From Clostridiaceae bacterium (GTDB lineage: Bacteria; Bacillota; Clostridia; Oscillospirales; Acutalibacteraceae), in the NCBI GenBank assembly GCA_016281115.1, contig JAEEHZ010000031.1, forward strand, positions 1-22,832: DNA of 22,832 nt. The letters are read 5' to 3'. Of the stretch, positions 1 through 8,038 are shown piece by piece; position 1 is the first letter of the stretch; each line of letters starts with the position of its first letter. Both the position numbers and the translations under genes were made by a program. Below the pieces are notes generated by a model that saw nothing but the letters and a program-made list of their open reading frames with translations, ran no database searches and was not told where the DNA came from.

Positions 1-1
1 T

Positions 2-403
2 GAAATTTGGAACGTGAGGTTTGTAAAAGAAGGCGCTTCTTGGTATCTGCGAATTTATATCGACAAAGACGGCGGTGTAAATATTGAAGACTGCGAAGCA
101 TTCAGTCGTGAGATAGACCCGTTGCTCGACGAAAATAACGTAATCGAACAAAGCTATTGCTTAGAGGTCTCGTCGCCGGGGCTTGAACGGGAGCTGACAC
201 GTGAAGAGCATTTTGAAAAATATATCGGCAGCGATGTTATGGTAAAGCTCATCAGACCAATTGAGGGCATTGGCAGAGAGCTTGACGGTGTGCTTTCAGC
301 CTGCGACAAAGACACGATAGAGCTTTCCGATGCAGACGGCAACACGGTCATATTAAACAAAAAAGATACCGTTTGGGTAAAACTGGACGATTTTGATATA
401 TAA
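2..403 (+). CDS. rimP: Ribosome maturation factor RimP (5' end missing)
   Basis: RimP helps assemble the 30S ribosomal subunit. The reading frame is open to the left edge (the first full codon is at base 2), so the N-terminus lies outside the window. The visible 133 codons carry typical RimP signatures: an FVKEG...WYLRIYIDKDGGV strand region, then an EVSSPGLERELT segment, then a C-terminal SH3-like small barrel. A GTG at base 14 could be read as a start, but the residues before it (EIWN) continue the family pattern, so it is internal. RimP is about 150 residues, so roughly 15-25 are missing. It is the first visible gene of the nusA-infB operon, 33 bp before nusA, its usual position in Firmicutes. 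Confidence 0.93.
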   Translation, partial: EIWNVRFVKEGASWYLRIYIDKDGGVNIEDCEAFSREIDPLLDENNVIEQSYCLEVSSPGLERELTREEHFEKYIGSDVMVKLIRPIEGIGRELDGVLSACDKDTIELSDADGNTVILNKKDTVWVKLDDFDI

Positions 404-436
404 CATAAATATTATTGAAAGGACTTGATTATAAAA

Positions 437-1516
437 ATGGACATTAAGGAAATGTATGCAGCGCTTGAGGCTTTGGAGAAGGAAAAGGGAATATCTAAAG
501 ACTTTATGCAAATGCAGATAGAAAAAGCAATTATGATCGCCTGCAAAAACACCTATAACGGCAACGACGATGTTATAGTTAATTTTGAAGACGGTGATGT
601 AGACGTAAGACTTAATAAAACGGTGGTTGAAGAAGTTACCGACCCCGACAGAGAGATAACTCTTACAGACGCAAGAAAGATAGACGCAAATACCGATATT
701 GGTGAAAAGGTCGGCGTTGCGCTTGACCCTGTTGAATTCGGCAGAATTTCCGTTCAAACGGCGCGTTCTATAATCCGTCAGGGAATACGTGACGGCGAGC
801 GCGGAAGAATGTATCAGGATTTTCTCGTGCATAACCACGAGATCGTTACCGCAACGGTAGAGCGCATAGACCCCAAAACAGGAAACTTTGCGCTCAGATT
901 CGGCAAGGCAGACATAGTGCTTCCGCATTCGGAGCAGATAGGAAACGAGAGAGTGCGTGAGGGCGACAATATTAAATTCTATATATCCGAGGTAAAAGAA
1001 ACAGAAAAAGGTCCCCGCATAATAATTTCGCGTAAAAGTGCAGAATTTGTTAAAAAGCTGTTTGAAAACGAAGTACCTGAAATAGCCGACGGCACAATTG
1101 AGATAAAATCTGCTTCCCGTGAAGCAGGCAGCAGAACAAAACTTGCCGTTTACAGCAAAAACCCCGATGTAGACTCCGTGGGATCCTGTATAGGCCCACG
1201 CGGCGGCAGAGTTAACGCCGTTGTTGATGAACTCGGCGGCGAGAAAATAGACATTATAGAGTACAGTGAAGACCCTGCAAAATTTATTGCGGCAGCACTT
1301 GCACCTGCAAATGTAATTGAAGTAAAGCTCGGTGATACGGAAGAGAAGAATTGCAAGGTAACAGTGCCTGACAGCCAGCTTTCGCTTGCGATAGGCAACA
1401 AGGGACAAAATGTCCGTCTTGCCGCAAGGCTTACAGGCTGGAAAATAGATATACGCCCGGAAAGCGGATTTTTCGGCGAGGACGACGAAGACGAAAATGT
1501 CGGTTCCGAGGAATAA
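437..1516 (+). CDS. nusA: Transcription termination/antitermination protein NusA
   Basis: NusA binds RNA polymerase and nascent RNA and modulates pausing, termination and antitermination. The 359-residue protein has an N-terminal polymerase-binding domain (about 1-125), an S1 domain (about 132-198), and two KH domains with GPRGGR at 253-258 and IGNKGQN at 319-325. It ends in a short acidic tail and lacks the extra C-terminal repeats of proteobacterial NusA, which is normal for Firmicutes. I chose the ATG at 437, giving MDIKEMYAALEAL, over the in-frame TTG at 425. The TTG would sit directly on the GAAAGGA ribosome site at 417-423, whereas the ATG is 13 bases past it. rnpM follows after 24 bp. 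Confidence 0.96.
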   Translation: MDIKEMYAALEALEKEKGISKDFMQMQIEKAIMIACKNTYNGNDDVIVNFEDGDVDVRLNKTVVEEVTDPDREITLTDARKIDANTDIGEKVGVALDPVEFGRISVQTARSIIRQGIRDGERGRMYQDFLVHNHEIVTATVERIDPKTGNFALRFGKADIVLPHSEQIGNERVREGDNIKFYISEVKETEKGPRIIISRKSAEFVKKLFENEVPEIADGTIEIKSASREAGSRTKLAVYSKNPDVDSVGSCIGPRGGRVNAVVDELGGEKIDIIEYSEDPAKFIAAALAPANVIEVKLGDTEEKNCKVTVPDSQLSLAIGNKGQNVRLAARLTGWKIDIRPESGFFGEDDEDENVGSEE

Positions 1517-1540
1517 TTTGCCTGCAAGGGAGCAATAATT

Positions 1541-1816
1541 ATGCAAAAGCATATACCGCTGAGACAGTGTGCGGGTTGCGGAGAAATGAAGGGAAAATCA
1601 CAGCTTTTCAGAATAGTATGCGTTAAAAACGTTGATCTTTCACATACCTTTATGCTCGACAAAAGTATTAAAGCTCAGGGCAGAGGCGTATACATCTGCA
1701 AAAGTGAAGAATGTATAAGCAAAGCGGAAAAATCGAAAAGATTCAAGCGCTTTCTCGGAGCCGAAGCTCAAAGCATTTGTGCTCAGCTGAAAAATGAATT
1801 GAATGATCGGGAGTGA
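1541..1816 (+). CDS. rnpM: RNase P modulator RnpM (YlxR family)
   Basis: This 91-residue basic protein belongs to the YlxR family, an RNA-binding protein of the nusA-infB operon. In Bacillus subtilis it is reported to bind and modulate RNase P, and the family is now often called RnpM. Family marks are the N-terminal PLRQCAGCGEMK (C10, C13), the following strand F-R-I-V, and the GRGVYICKSEEC segment near residue 47. An AAGGGAG ribosome site lies about 8 bases before the ATG. It sits between nusA and the L7Ae-like gene, as is usual in Firmicutes, and its stop lies 5 bases before the start chosen for ylxQ. Confidence 0.93.
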   Translation: MQKHIPLRQCAGCGEMKGKSQLFRIVCVKNVDLSHTFMLDKSIKAQGRGVYICKSEECISKAEKSKRFKRFLGAEAQSICAQLKNELNDRE

Positions 1817-1821
1817 TCGCG

Positions 1822-2169
1822 GTGAATGATAAACTGCTTGGGATATTAGGATTGTCACGCAGGGCAGGAAGGCTGATTTTAGGATTCGATATGGTTTGCG
1901 AAAGAATAAAATCAGGCGAAGCAAAGCTCGTGATCACCGCAAGCGATACATCAAAAAATACATATAAAGCCTTAATGAGGGTTTTAGACGAAAGCCCATG
2001 CGAGCATATGGTGCTGTGCCGCGGCAAAGAAGAGATCTCTGCGGCGCTCGGTAGATTGACCTCGGTCATGTGCGTAACGGACGAGGGTTTTGCTCGCAAA
2101 ATAAAGGAGCTGAATTTGCAAAGCGCAGACGACAGTTCCAAAAAAACAGAAGGGAATGGTAGCATATGA
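1822..2169 (+). CDS. ylxQ: L7Ae/L30e-family putative ribosomal protein YlxQ
   Basis: This small L7Ae-like protein (115 residues) probably binds kink-turn RNA. Its N-terminal segment LLGILGLSRRAGRLILGFDMV is the characteristic first helix and strand of YlxQ. The later KLVITASDTSKNT block is the conserved L7Ae core, in which a backward-facing strand meets the RNA. Two GTG starts are possible. The one at 1822 is preferred because GGGAG at 1809-1813 lies about 8 bases upstream, while a start at 1813 would overlap that site. The stop overlaps the infB start (ATGA at 2166-2169), which implies translational coupling. The C-terminal tail of about 15 residues is polar and looks disordered. Confidence 0.9.
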   Translation: MNDKLLGILGLSRRAGRLILGFDMVCERIKSGEAKLVITASDTSKNTYKALMRVLDESPCEHMVLCRGKEEISAALGRLTSVMCVTDEGFARKIKELNLQSADDSSKKTEGNGSI

Positions 2170-4595
2170 AATATAAGCTCGGAGAACTTATTAAAGATTT
2201 TAACGTAACAAAAAAAGAAGTTACCGACTTGCTCAAGGAGCATTTTTCAGGCACAAAAAACAACAGTACCATACTTACCGAAGAAGAACTTAACTATATA
2301 TTTGAATGCTTTACGCTGAAAAATTCGGTAGAAAGCTTTGACGAATATTACGCTTTGGCAGCTTTAAAAGAAGAAAAGCCCGAGCCTGAGCCAATACAGG
2401 CTGAGCCGGAGGAAAAAGGAGCCGAACCTGAGGAAAAAGCAGCCAAAAAGAAAAAGTCAACGTCAAAAGAGAGCACAGAAGCAGGCAAAAAGCAGAGCAA
2501 AGAAGAAAAGATACAAAAGAGCGTAAAAGGCGAAGACGAAAAAGCGCCTGCCGCCAAAAAGTATGATACTAAACCTGCCGCCAAAAAGCAGGATACAGAA
2601 AAGTCCTCGGAGGATAATGTTATCCGCAAAAAAGAAAAGAGAGTTGTAAACACAAGATCCTCCAACGTGAACATTGAGAGATACAACGAGAAATACGACC
2701 ATATGGCAGGCGATAAATATCGCAGCGATAAGATGCTCTCCAAGCAGAAAATAACACAGCGTTCTCAGCAGAAAAACAAAATGCGCGGCAAAAAAGAAAC
2801 TGAAGCAGAGCGCTTAAACAGAATCGCAAATGAGAGAAAAGCAAAACCCATTACTGTTGTTCTGCCTGAAGAGATAACTGTACACGATCTGGCTATCAAG
2901 CTGAAGGCAACTGCCGCAGAGGTAGTAAAGAAGCTCTTTATGCTCGGTATGATGGTAACGGTAAATGATGTTATAGACTTTGATACAGCTTCACTTGCGG
3001 CAATGGAGTTCCACGCAAAGGTTGAAAAAGAAGTTGTTGTAACAATAGAAGACCGTATAATAGACGATAGCGAAGATACAGATGAAAATTTGGAAACAAG
3101 AGCCCCCGTTGTTGTTGTTATGGGTCATGTTGACCACGGAAAAACATCTTTGCTCGACTATATAAGAAAAGCAAATGTTACATCTACCGAGGCAGGCGGA
3201 ATAACACAGCACATAGGCGCGTACCGAGTTAAGGTAGGGGATAAGAATATCACATTTCTTGATACCCCCGGACACGAGGCGTTTACAACAATGCGTGCAA
3301 GAGGCGCACAGGTAACGGATATAGCAATACTTGTTGTTGCCGCGGACGACGGTATTATGCCCCAGACAATAGAAGCTATAAACCACGCAAAGGCAGCCGA
3401 GGTATCGGTAATAGTTGCAATAAATAAAATGGATAAACCAGCCGCAAACCCCGACCGTGTAAAGCAGCAGCTTGTAGAATACGGTCTTGTGCCTGAGGAA
3501 TGGGGCGGAGATGTTCCGTGCATACCCGTTTCGGCGAAAACAGGCGAGGGCGTTAACGATTTGCTTGAGATGGTAAACCTTGTAGCAGACGTAAAAGAGC
3601 TTAAGGCTAACCCCAACAGAGCCGCAAAGGGTACTGTTATTGAGGCACGCCTTGATAAGGGCAGAGGTCCTATCGCTTCTATTCTTGTTCAAAACGGAAC
3701 GCTCAACAAGGGCGATATTATCGTTGCAGGTACTGCAGTCGGCAGAGTAAGAGCCATGACGGACGACAAGGGCAGAAAAATTGAAAAGGCAGGTCCTTCC
3801 GTACCCGTAGAGATAACAGGTCTTGACGATGTTCCCACAGGCGGCGACGTATTCAATGTTGTAAGCGATGAGCGCCTTGCAAGAGAGCTTGTTGAGCAGC
3901 GTAAAGACAAAATAAAAGAAGAAATATTCGCAAAGCAGACGAAGGTTACGCTTGACAATCTGTTCGACCAAATGCAGCTCGGTGAGATGAAAGAGCTCAA
4001 AATAATAGTTAAAGCCGACGTTCAGGGCAGTGTTGAGGCTGTTAAGCAGTCTTTGGAGAAGCTCTCTAACGAAGAGGTAAGAGTAAGCGTTATTCACGGA
4101 GCCGTAGGTGCCGTGAACGAATCCGACGTTATGCTTGCCAACGCCAGCAACGCAATTATTGTAGGCTTTAATGTACGCCCGGACGCAATTGCCGAGGAAA
4201 CAGCTGAGCGCGACGGCGTTGACATGCGCCTATACCGTGTTATTTACGATTGCATAGAAGAAATCGAATCAGCTATGAAGGGTATGCTTGCGCCTAAATT
4301 CCGTGAGGTAGTTTTGGGCAAGGCGGAGTGTCGTAATGTAATCAAGATCAAGAGCATCGGATTTATCGCAGGAAGCTATGTATTAAACGGTAAGATCGTA
4401 CGTAATGCCGATGTAAGAATAGTTCGTGACGGCGTTATTATAGCCGATGACAAGATCGCTTCTTTGCAGAGATTTAAAGACACCGTTAAAGAGGTAGCCG
4501 CGGGCTATGAGTGCGGTATCGGATTGGAGCGCTTTAACGATCTTAAAGAAGGCGACATTATAGAAGCATACGAAATGCAGGAATACAGAGACTAA
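2166..4595 (+). CDS. infB: Translation initiation factor IF-2
   Basis: IF-2 is the GTPase that brings initiator fMet-tRNA to the 30S subunit and promotes subunit joining. In the 809-residue product an N-terminal IF2N domain (about 1-55) is followed by a Lys/Glu/Ala-rich disordered linker (about 68-220). A second IF2N domain (about 225-280) precedes the G domain. G motifs are visible: GHVDHGKT 320-327, DTPGHE 366-371, NKMD 420-423 and SAK 456-458. The catalytic-region His after PG is present. Beta-barrel and C-terminal tRNA-binding domains follow and the C-terminus is complete. The ATG overlaps the ylxQ stop. Length and domain order are normal for Firmicutes; only the linker is lineage-specific. 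Confidence 0.98.
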   Translation: MKYKLGELIKDFNVTKKEVTDLLKEHFSGTKNNSTILTEEELNYIFECFTLKNSVESFDEYYALAALKEEKPEPEPIQAEPEEKGAEPEEKAAKKKKSTSKESTEAGKKQSKEEKIQKSVKGEDEKAPAAKKYDTKPAAKKQDTEKSSEDNVIRKKEKRVVNTRSSNVNIERYNEKYDHMAGDKYRSDKMLSKQKITQRSQQKNKMRGKKETEAERLNRIANERKAKPITVVLPEEITVHDLAIKLKATAAEVVKKLFMLGMMVTVNDVIDFDTASLAAMEFHAKVEKEVVVTIEDRIIDDSEDTDENLETRAPVVVVMGHVDHGKTSLLDYIRKANVTSTEAGGITQHIGAYRVKVGDKNITFLDTPGHEAFTTMRARGAQVTDIAILVVAADDGIMPQTIEAINHAKAAEVSVIVAINKMDKPAANPDRVKQQLVEYGLVPEEWGGDVPCIPVSAKTGEGVNDLLEMVNLVADVKELKANPNRAAKGTVIEARLDKGRGPIASILVQNGTLNKGDIIVAGTAVGRVRAMTDDKGRKIEKAGPSVPVEITGLDDVPTGGDVFNVVSDERLARELVEQRKDKIKEEIFAKQTKVTLDNLFDQMQLGEMKELKIIVKADVQGSVEAVKQSLEKLSNEEVRVSVIHGAVGAVNESDVMLANASNAIIVGFNVRPDAIAEETAERDGVDMRLYRVIYDCIEEIESAMKGMLAPKFREVVLGKAECRNVIKIKSIGFIAGSYVLNGKIVRNADVRIVRDGVIIADDKIASLQRFKDTVKEVAAGYECGIGLERFNDLKEGDIIEAYEMQEYRD

Positions 4596-4624
4596 AATAT
4601 GACTTATCAAAAGGTGTGATTAAT

Positions 4625-4999
4625 TTGGCAGGATACAAAAATTCACGAAACGCCGAAGATATTAAGCGTGAAATTGCCGCCGCAGTGCGCGAAATGAAGG
4701 ACCCCCGTGTAAAGGACGGCATAATAAGCGTTGTAAGAATAGAAATATCTAACGATAACTCTTTTTGTAAGGTGTATGTGAGCGCAATGAAGGGGCTCGA
4801 TACTGCAAAATCCGCCGCTAAGGCGTTGAACGGCGCCGCAGGATATTTGCGAAAAGAGATAGCCTCTCACTTGAAATTGCGCCACACACCGGAGCTTAAA
4901 TTTTATCCTACCGATTCTATCGAATACAGCGCAAAAATCAACACAATTATTAATACACTTGATATAAAGGATGATACACCCCAACATGATGACAATTAA
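4625..4999 (+). CDS. rbfA: 30S ribosome-binding factor RbfA
   Basis: RbfA is a cold-shock and assembly factor that binds 16S rRNA near helix 1 during late 30S maturation. The product is 124 residues, the usual size. Family features are IKREIAAAVREMKDPRV near the N-terminus, then V-V-R-I-E-I-S-N-D strands of the KH-like fold, and LKLRHTPELKFYPTDSIEYS near the end. The start is probably TTG at 4625: AAGGTGTGA at 4612-4619 is a good ribosome site at normal distance, and the product begins (M)AGYKNSRNAEDI. The GTG at 4616 lies inside that site. The last 14 bases overlap the chosen nrnA start, so the two genes are translationally linked. Confidence 0.94.
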   Translation: MAGYKNSRNAEDIKREIAAAVREMKDPRVKDGIISVVRIEISNDNSFCKVYVSAMKGLDTAKSAAKALNGAAGYLRKEIASHLKLRHTPELKFYPTDSIEYSAKINTIINTLDIKDDTPQHDDN

Positions 5000-5945
5000 C
5001 GATGTTGCAAGGCTCTTAAAAGAGAATGACGATATTTTGATACTGTCGCACCATTTCCCCGACGGCGACACGTTAGGCAGTGCATATGCGCTGTGCGGTG
5101 CGTTGCAGATCATGGGAAAGCGTGCGAGAGTAGAATGTTCCGACGAAATACCAAACAAATTTCTGTTCATAAAAAACAGTGTTGAAATCCAGCAATTTGA
5201 GCCGAAGTATATTGTAAGCGCAGACGTTGCAGACAGCAAACTTTTGGGTTCGCTGTGCGAGGTTTACGGTAATAAGATAGATTTGTGCATTGACCACCAT
5301 TCCCGAAACACAAGCTTTGCAAAACAAAGCTATGTAGAGGGCGATTCTGCTGCGTGTGCCGAAATAATGTATCTTATAGTAAAAGAGCTGATAAACGAAA
5401 TCCCCAAAAGCATTGCCGATTGCCTTTATACGGGTGTATGCACAGATACGGGATGCTTTAAGTTCAGCAATGTTACCGCACGCACACACAAAATCGCCGC
5501 CGAGCTGATTGCGCTCGGCTGTGACCACGCTTTGATAAACAAAGTCATGTTCGATACAAAATCAAGGTCAAGAATTGCACTGGAAAAAGCGGTTTTGGAT
5601 AACCTGAAATTTGAGTATAACGGACTGTGTGCTACTGTGGTACTTACAAGAGATATGATAGCATCTTCGGGCGCCGTTGAGGACGACATAGACGGAATAT
5701 CATCTCTGCCGCGTCAAATAGAGGGTGTGGCGGCAGCAGTTACACTACGCGAGCTTGACAGCGGAGCTTACAAGGTTTCGCTCAGAACAGACAACGCTTT
5801 GAATGCCGCTCAGATAGCGGTGGGCTTCGGCGGGGGCGGACATGCTGCCGCAGCAGGCTGCACAATTAAGGACTCGCGTGAAAACGCAGAAAAAGCGTTG
5901 CTTAACGCAATAGGCAATGCACTTAAAGAACAAAATATGATCTAA
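4986..5945 (+). CDS. nrnA: DHH/DHHA1-family phosphoesterase (NrnA-type nano-RNase/pAp phosphatase)
   Basis: NrnA-type enzymes degrade 2-5 nt RNAs, pAp and sometimes linear cyclic dinucleotides such as pApA or pGpG, using Mn2+. The 319-residue product shows DHH motif I (SHHFPDGDTLGS, D26 and D28), the DHH triad D103-H104-H105, and a DHHA1 domain with the GGGGH substrate-binding loop at 282-286. I prefer the ATG at 4986: AAAGGATGA at 4966-4974 lies upstream at workable distance, while the ATG at 4971 lies within that site. The gene overlaps rbfA, and an NrnA-like gene between rbfA and truB is common in Firmicutes. Which short substrates it prefers cannot be read from sequence. Confidence 0.93.
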   Translation: MMTINDVARLLKENDDILILSHHFPDGDTLGSAYALCGALQIMGKRARVECSDEIPNKFLFIKNSVEIQQFEPKYIVSADVADSKLLGSLCEVYGNKIDLCIDHHSRNTSFAKQSYVEGDSAACAEIMYLIVKELINEIPKSIADCLYTGVCTDTGCFKFSNVTARTHKIAAELIALGCDHALINKVMFDTKSRSRIALEKAVLDNLKFEYNGLCATVVLTRDMIASSGAVEDDIDGISSLPRQIEGVAAAVTLRELDSGAYKVSLRTDNALNAAQIAVGFGGGGHAAAAGCTIKDSRENAEKALLNAIGNALKEQNMI

Positions 5946-5949
5946 AAGG

Positions 5950-6018
5950 AAAAACGGCTTACGCACGGTTTGATCCTTGCTTTTGCAGGGTGGATTAATT
6001 TGTGCGGCAGCCGTTTTG
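5950..6018 (+). promoter_or_regulatory. Long imperfect hairpin in the nrnA-truB spacer
   Basis: The 82-bp spacer between nrnA and truB contains a near-perfect inverted repeat. Bases 5951-5966 pair with 6002-6017 over 16 positions, with only a 2x2 internal mismatch (5960-5961 against 6007-6008). Inside the loop a second stem pairs CCTTGC (5975-5980) with GCAGGG (5985-5990) around a TTTT tetraloop. The 3' side is not followed by a run of T, so a simple terminator is unlikely. The stem ends 10 bases before the truB ATG, and no Shine-Dalgarno site is visible there. A processing site or translational control element is possible; the role is inference. Confidence 0.55.
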
Positions 6019-6027
6019 TGTGAAATT

Positions 6028-6936
6028 ATGAATGGTGTTATAGTAATTGACAAACCTAAAGACTACACGTCTTTTGATGTTGTTGCGATAGTGAGAAAAG
6101 TTTCGGGTGAGAAAAAGATAGGTCACACAGGTACGCTTGATCCTATGGCGACAGGCGTTTTGCCGATACTCTTGGGCAGCGCCGCAAAAGCGCAGTCGGT
6201 TTTACCGAATACCGACAAAGCGTATAGGGCTTCTTTACAGCTTGGAATAACAACAGATACGCTCGATATCACGGGAAAAGTTTTAACAAATAAAAAGAGT
6301 AATATAACTAAAGAGGAATTCTCAAATACGCTTAAAGGCTTTTTGGGCAGGCAGAATCAGATCCCGCCTATGTACAGCGCAATTAAAGTTGACGGTGTAA
6401 GACTGTATGACCTTGCGCGCAAGGGTGTGCAGATAGAGCGCGAAGCCCGTGAGATATACATATCAAAGCTTGTACTTAATGAGTTTGACTGTGAAGCTCA
6501 GACTGCTCAAATAGAAGTTGAATGTTCCAAAGGAACTTATATACGAAGTCTTATTGACGATATAGGAAAAGTCCTGGGCTGCGGAGCCGTTATGACCGGG
6601 CTCAGAAGGACAAGCGCCTGCGGTTATAGTATAAACGAGGCTGTGAAAATATCCGATATAAAGGAGATGTCGAAGACTGATTTAGAGGTTTTGTTAAAAC
6701 CGACTGAAAGCATCTTTTACTCTTATCCGCAAATAAATGTTTCCGCGGCGCAGGCAACAAGATTTTATAACGGCGGCGCGCTTGATATAGAGCGCACGTT
6801 ACTTAAAAATACTTCGGAAGATAATAAAATATACCGCGTGAAAACAAAGGAGAATGTTTTTCTCGGGCTTGGAATAACAGATTTAAAAGATGGGATAATC
6901 AAGGTTTACAAGCATTTTGAAAGTGATAAATTCTGA
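6028..6936 (+). CDS. truB: tRNA pseudouridine(55) synthase TruB
   Basis: TruB converts U55 in the T loop of tRNAs to pseudouridine. The 302-residue product starts NGVIVIDKPKDYTSFDVV, the canonical N-terminus. The catalytic motif GHTGTLDPMATGVLP has the nucleophile Asp at D38. Later family blocks include the KAYRASLQLGITTDTLD strand, the QIPPMYSAIKVDG...YDLARKG segment, and the CSKGTYIRSLIDDIG active-site block. The C-terminal roughly 70 residues form a PUA-like tail. The ATG at 6028 is chosen by homology; the frame is open further upstream to a TTG at 5977, but that would add atypical residues. No ribosome site precedes the ATG. ribF, a common next gene, is absent here, and the operon seems to end at truB. 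Confidence 0.95.
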   Translation: MNGVIVIDKPKDYTSFDVVAIVRKVSGEKKIGHTGTLDPMATGVLPILLGSAAKAQSVLPNTDKAYRASLQLGITTDTLDITGKVLTNKKSNITKEEFSNTLKGFLGRQNQIPPMYSAIKVDGVRLYDLARKGVQIEREAREIYISKLVLNEFDCEAQTAQIEVECSKGTYIRSLIDDIGKVLGCGAVMTGLRRTSACGYSINEAVKISDIKEMSKTDLEVLLKPTESIFYSYPQINVSAAQATRFYNGGALDIERTLLKNTSEDNKIYRVKTKENVFLGLGITDLKDGIIKVYKHFESDKF

Positions 6937-6986
6937 CTTTCTTATGTTGCAACTTGTTTAAAAATAACCTAATTCCCAAAAAAATA

Positions 6987-7015
6987 TTGACATAATATGA
7001 TAGATATGATAAACT
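6987..7015 (+). promoter_or_regulatory. Probable sigma-A promoter for the zinc-ribbon cluster
   Basis: A perfect TTGACA (6987-6992) is followed after 17 bases by TAAACT (7010-7015), a weaker -10 box. The next gene starts at 7115, giving a 5' leader of about 90 bases. This separates the cluster from the truB operon. Between truB and this site I see no clear terminator. Confidence 0.55.
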
Positions 7016-7114
7016 CACTTTGTCAGGGTAAGGCAGTAAAGTGTTAGTGATGTAATTATTTTACTATATATTAACTGTTTACGCCGTTTTTATTATGAAA
7101 GCGAGGGAACGACC

Positions 7115-8017
7115 ATGGGCTTTTTAGACAGAGCAATTAAAAGAGGCATCAGCAACGCCGTGTCGGGCGCTGTTGAACAGGGCGTGAGAAAAGCTGTTGA
7201 GCCAAAAATAGAACAGGCAACAGCAAACGCAGTGAATTCAGCCGCTAAAAGCATAAACGACTCTGTGTCTTCGGGAACACAAGCATATAATTCCGAAAAT
7301 TCACAGGTTCAGCAAAGTCAGGTGAATACAGCCGAAGTTAACCGGGCGATGGATACCTTGGGCGGTCTTTTCGGCGGATTAAGCTCAGGGGCGAGAAACT
7401 TTGCTAACGAAGCGGCGAAAAATATGAAAATTTGTCCCGAATGCGGTGAGGCTGCGCCTGCCGACAATGCGTTTTGCCCTTCCTGCGGCGCAAAGCTGCC
7501 GGAGATGACGGTGGCACAGGGCGCTGTTTGCAGTGCTTGCGGAAGACAAAATGATGTAGGAACAAAATTCTGCGCAGGTTGCGGAGCCAAGCTGCCCGCG
7601 GCAATAGCAGAAGAGGAAGCTCAAAAGAAAGCCGACGAAGCTGTTTTGGCAAAATGGGACGAAGTCCTTTACAATTATCCCAAATGGTGCTTTGGCGGGC
7701 ATAATTACGACATAGAGAACAACGGTCACGACTCAGACGGAAACCCGATGTATCTGTTTACTGTCTGCGGTACAAACAGCGAAGCGCTTAACAGTTATGT
7801 TCAGCTTTTGAAGCAAAACGGATTTATAAGACCCGATGGCTATACTTCCGATGAATCTCTTTATAAAATGGTAGACGGCAAATGCTTTGCGTTCGGTCAA
7901 ACAGAAGCTTTTTCTACCGACCCGGGCGTTATGTGCGTTGCGTTTTATATAGGGGATTATGACAAGCGCAAAAAAGAACAGCCAAAGCGTAGCTTTTTAG
8001 GCGGTTTGTTCGGATAA
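7115..8017 (+). CDS. Double zinc-ribbon protein of unknown function
   Basis: The function is not recognised. The 300-residue product has three parts. The N-terminus (about 1-60) is Ala/Lys/Glu-rich and looks like amphipathic helices, followed by a polar Ser/Gln linker and a Gly-rich stretch near 80-92. The middle holds two zinc ribbons with CxxC pairs at C107/C110-C121/C124 and C139/C142-C153/C156. The C-terminus (about 175-285) is a compact Trp/Tyr-rich domain (KWDEVLYNYPKWC...), then a basic tail ending LGGLFG. There is no signal peptide or membrane segment. GAGGG lies 7 bases before the ATG. A lipoprotein gene follows after 21 bp, and the third gene of the cluster also begins with a zinc ribbon, suggesting a joint role. 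A chaperone-like or envelope-associated regulator is only a guess. Confidence 0.85.
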   Translation: MGFLDRAIKRGISNAVSGAVEQGVRKAVEPKIEQATANAVNSAAKSINDSVSSGTQAYNSENSQVQQSQVNTAEVNRAMDTLGGLFGGLSSGARNFANEAAKNMKICPECGEAAPADNAFCPSCGAKLPEMTVAQGAVCSACGRQNDVGTKFCAGCGAKLPAAIAEEEAQKKADEAVLAKWDEVLYNYPKWCFGGHNYDIENNGHDSDGNPMYLFTVCGTNSEALNSYVQLLKQNGFIRPDGYTSDESLYKMVDGKCFAFGQTEAFSTDPGVMCVAFYIGDYDKRKKEQPKRSFLGGLFG

Positions 8018-8038
8018 AATATTTGGAGGATAAGTTTA

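Noticed and set aside
353..1552. Long minus-strand frame of 399 codons opposite nusA
   Set aside because: It lies wholly across nusA, rimP's end and rnpM's start, has low-complexity Cys/Tyr/Phe-rich composition, and no ribosome site; it is a by-product of the codon use of the real gene.
2991..4097. Minus-strand frame of 368 codons opposite infB
   Set aside because: It mirrors the conserved G domain of IF-2 and has the same biased composition (Cys, Tyr, Asn), with no family features.
5964..5980. T-loop-like GGTTTGATCC in the truB leader, which might mimic a TruB substrate
   Set aside because: The T56 position is T rather than the invariant C, and only two of the five T-stem pairs form; kept only as a speculation.
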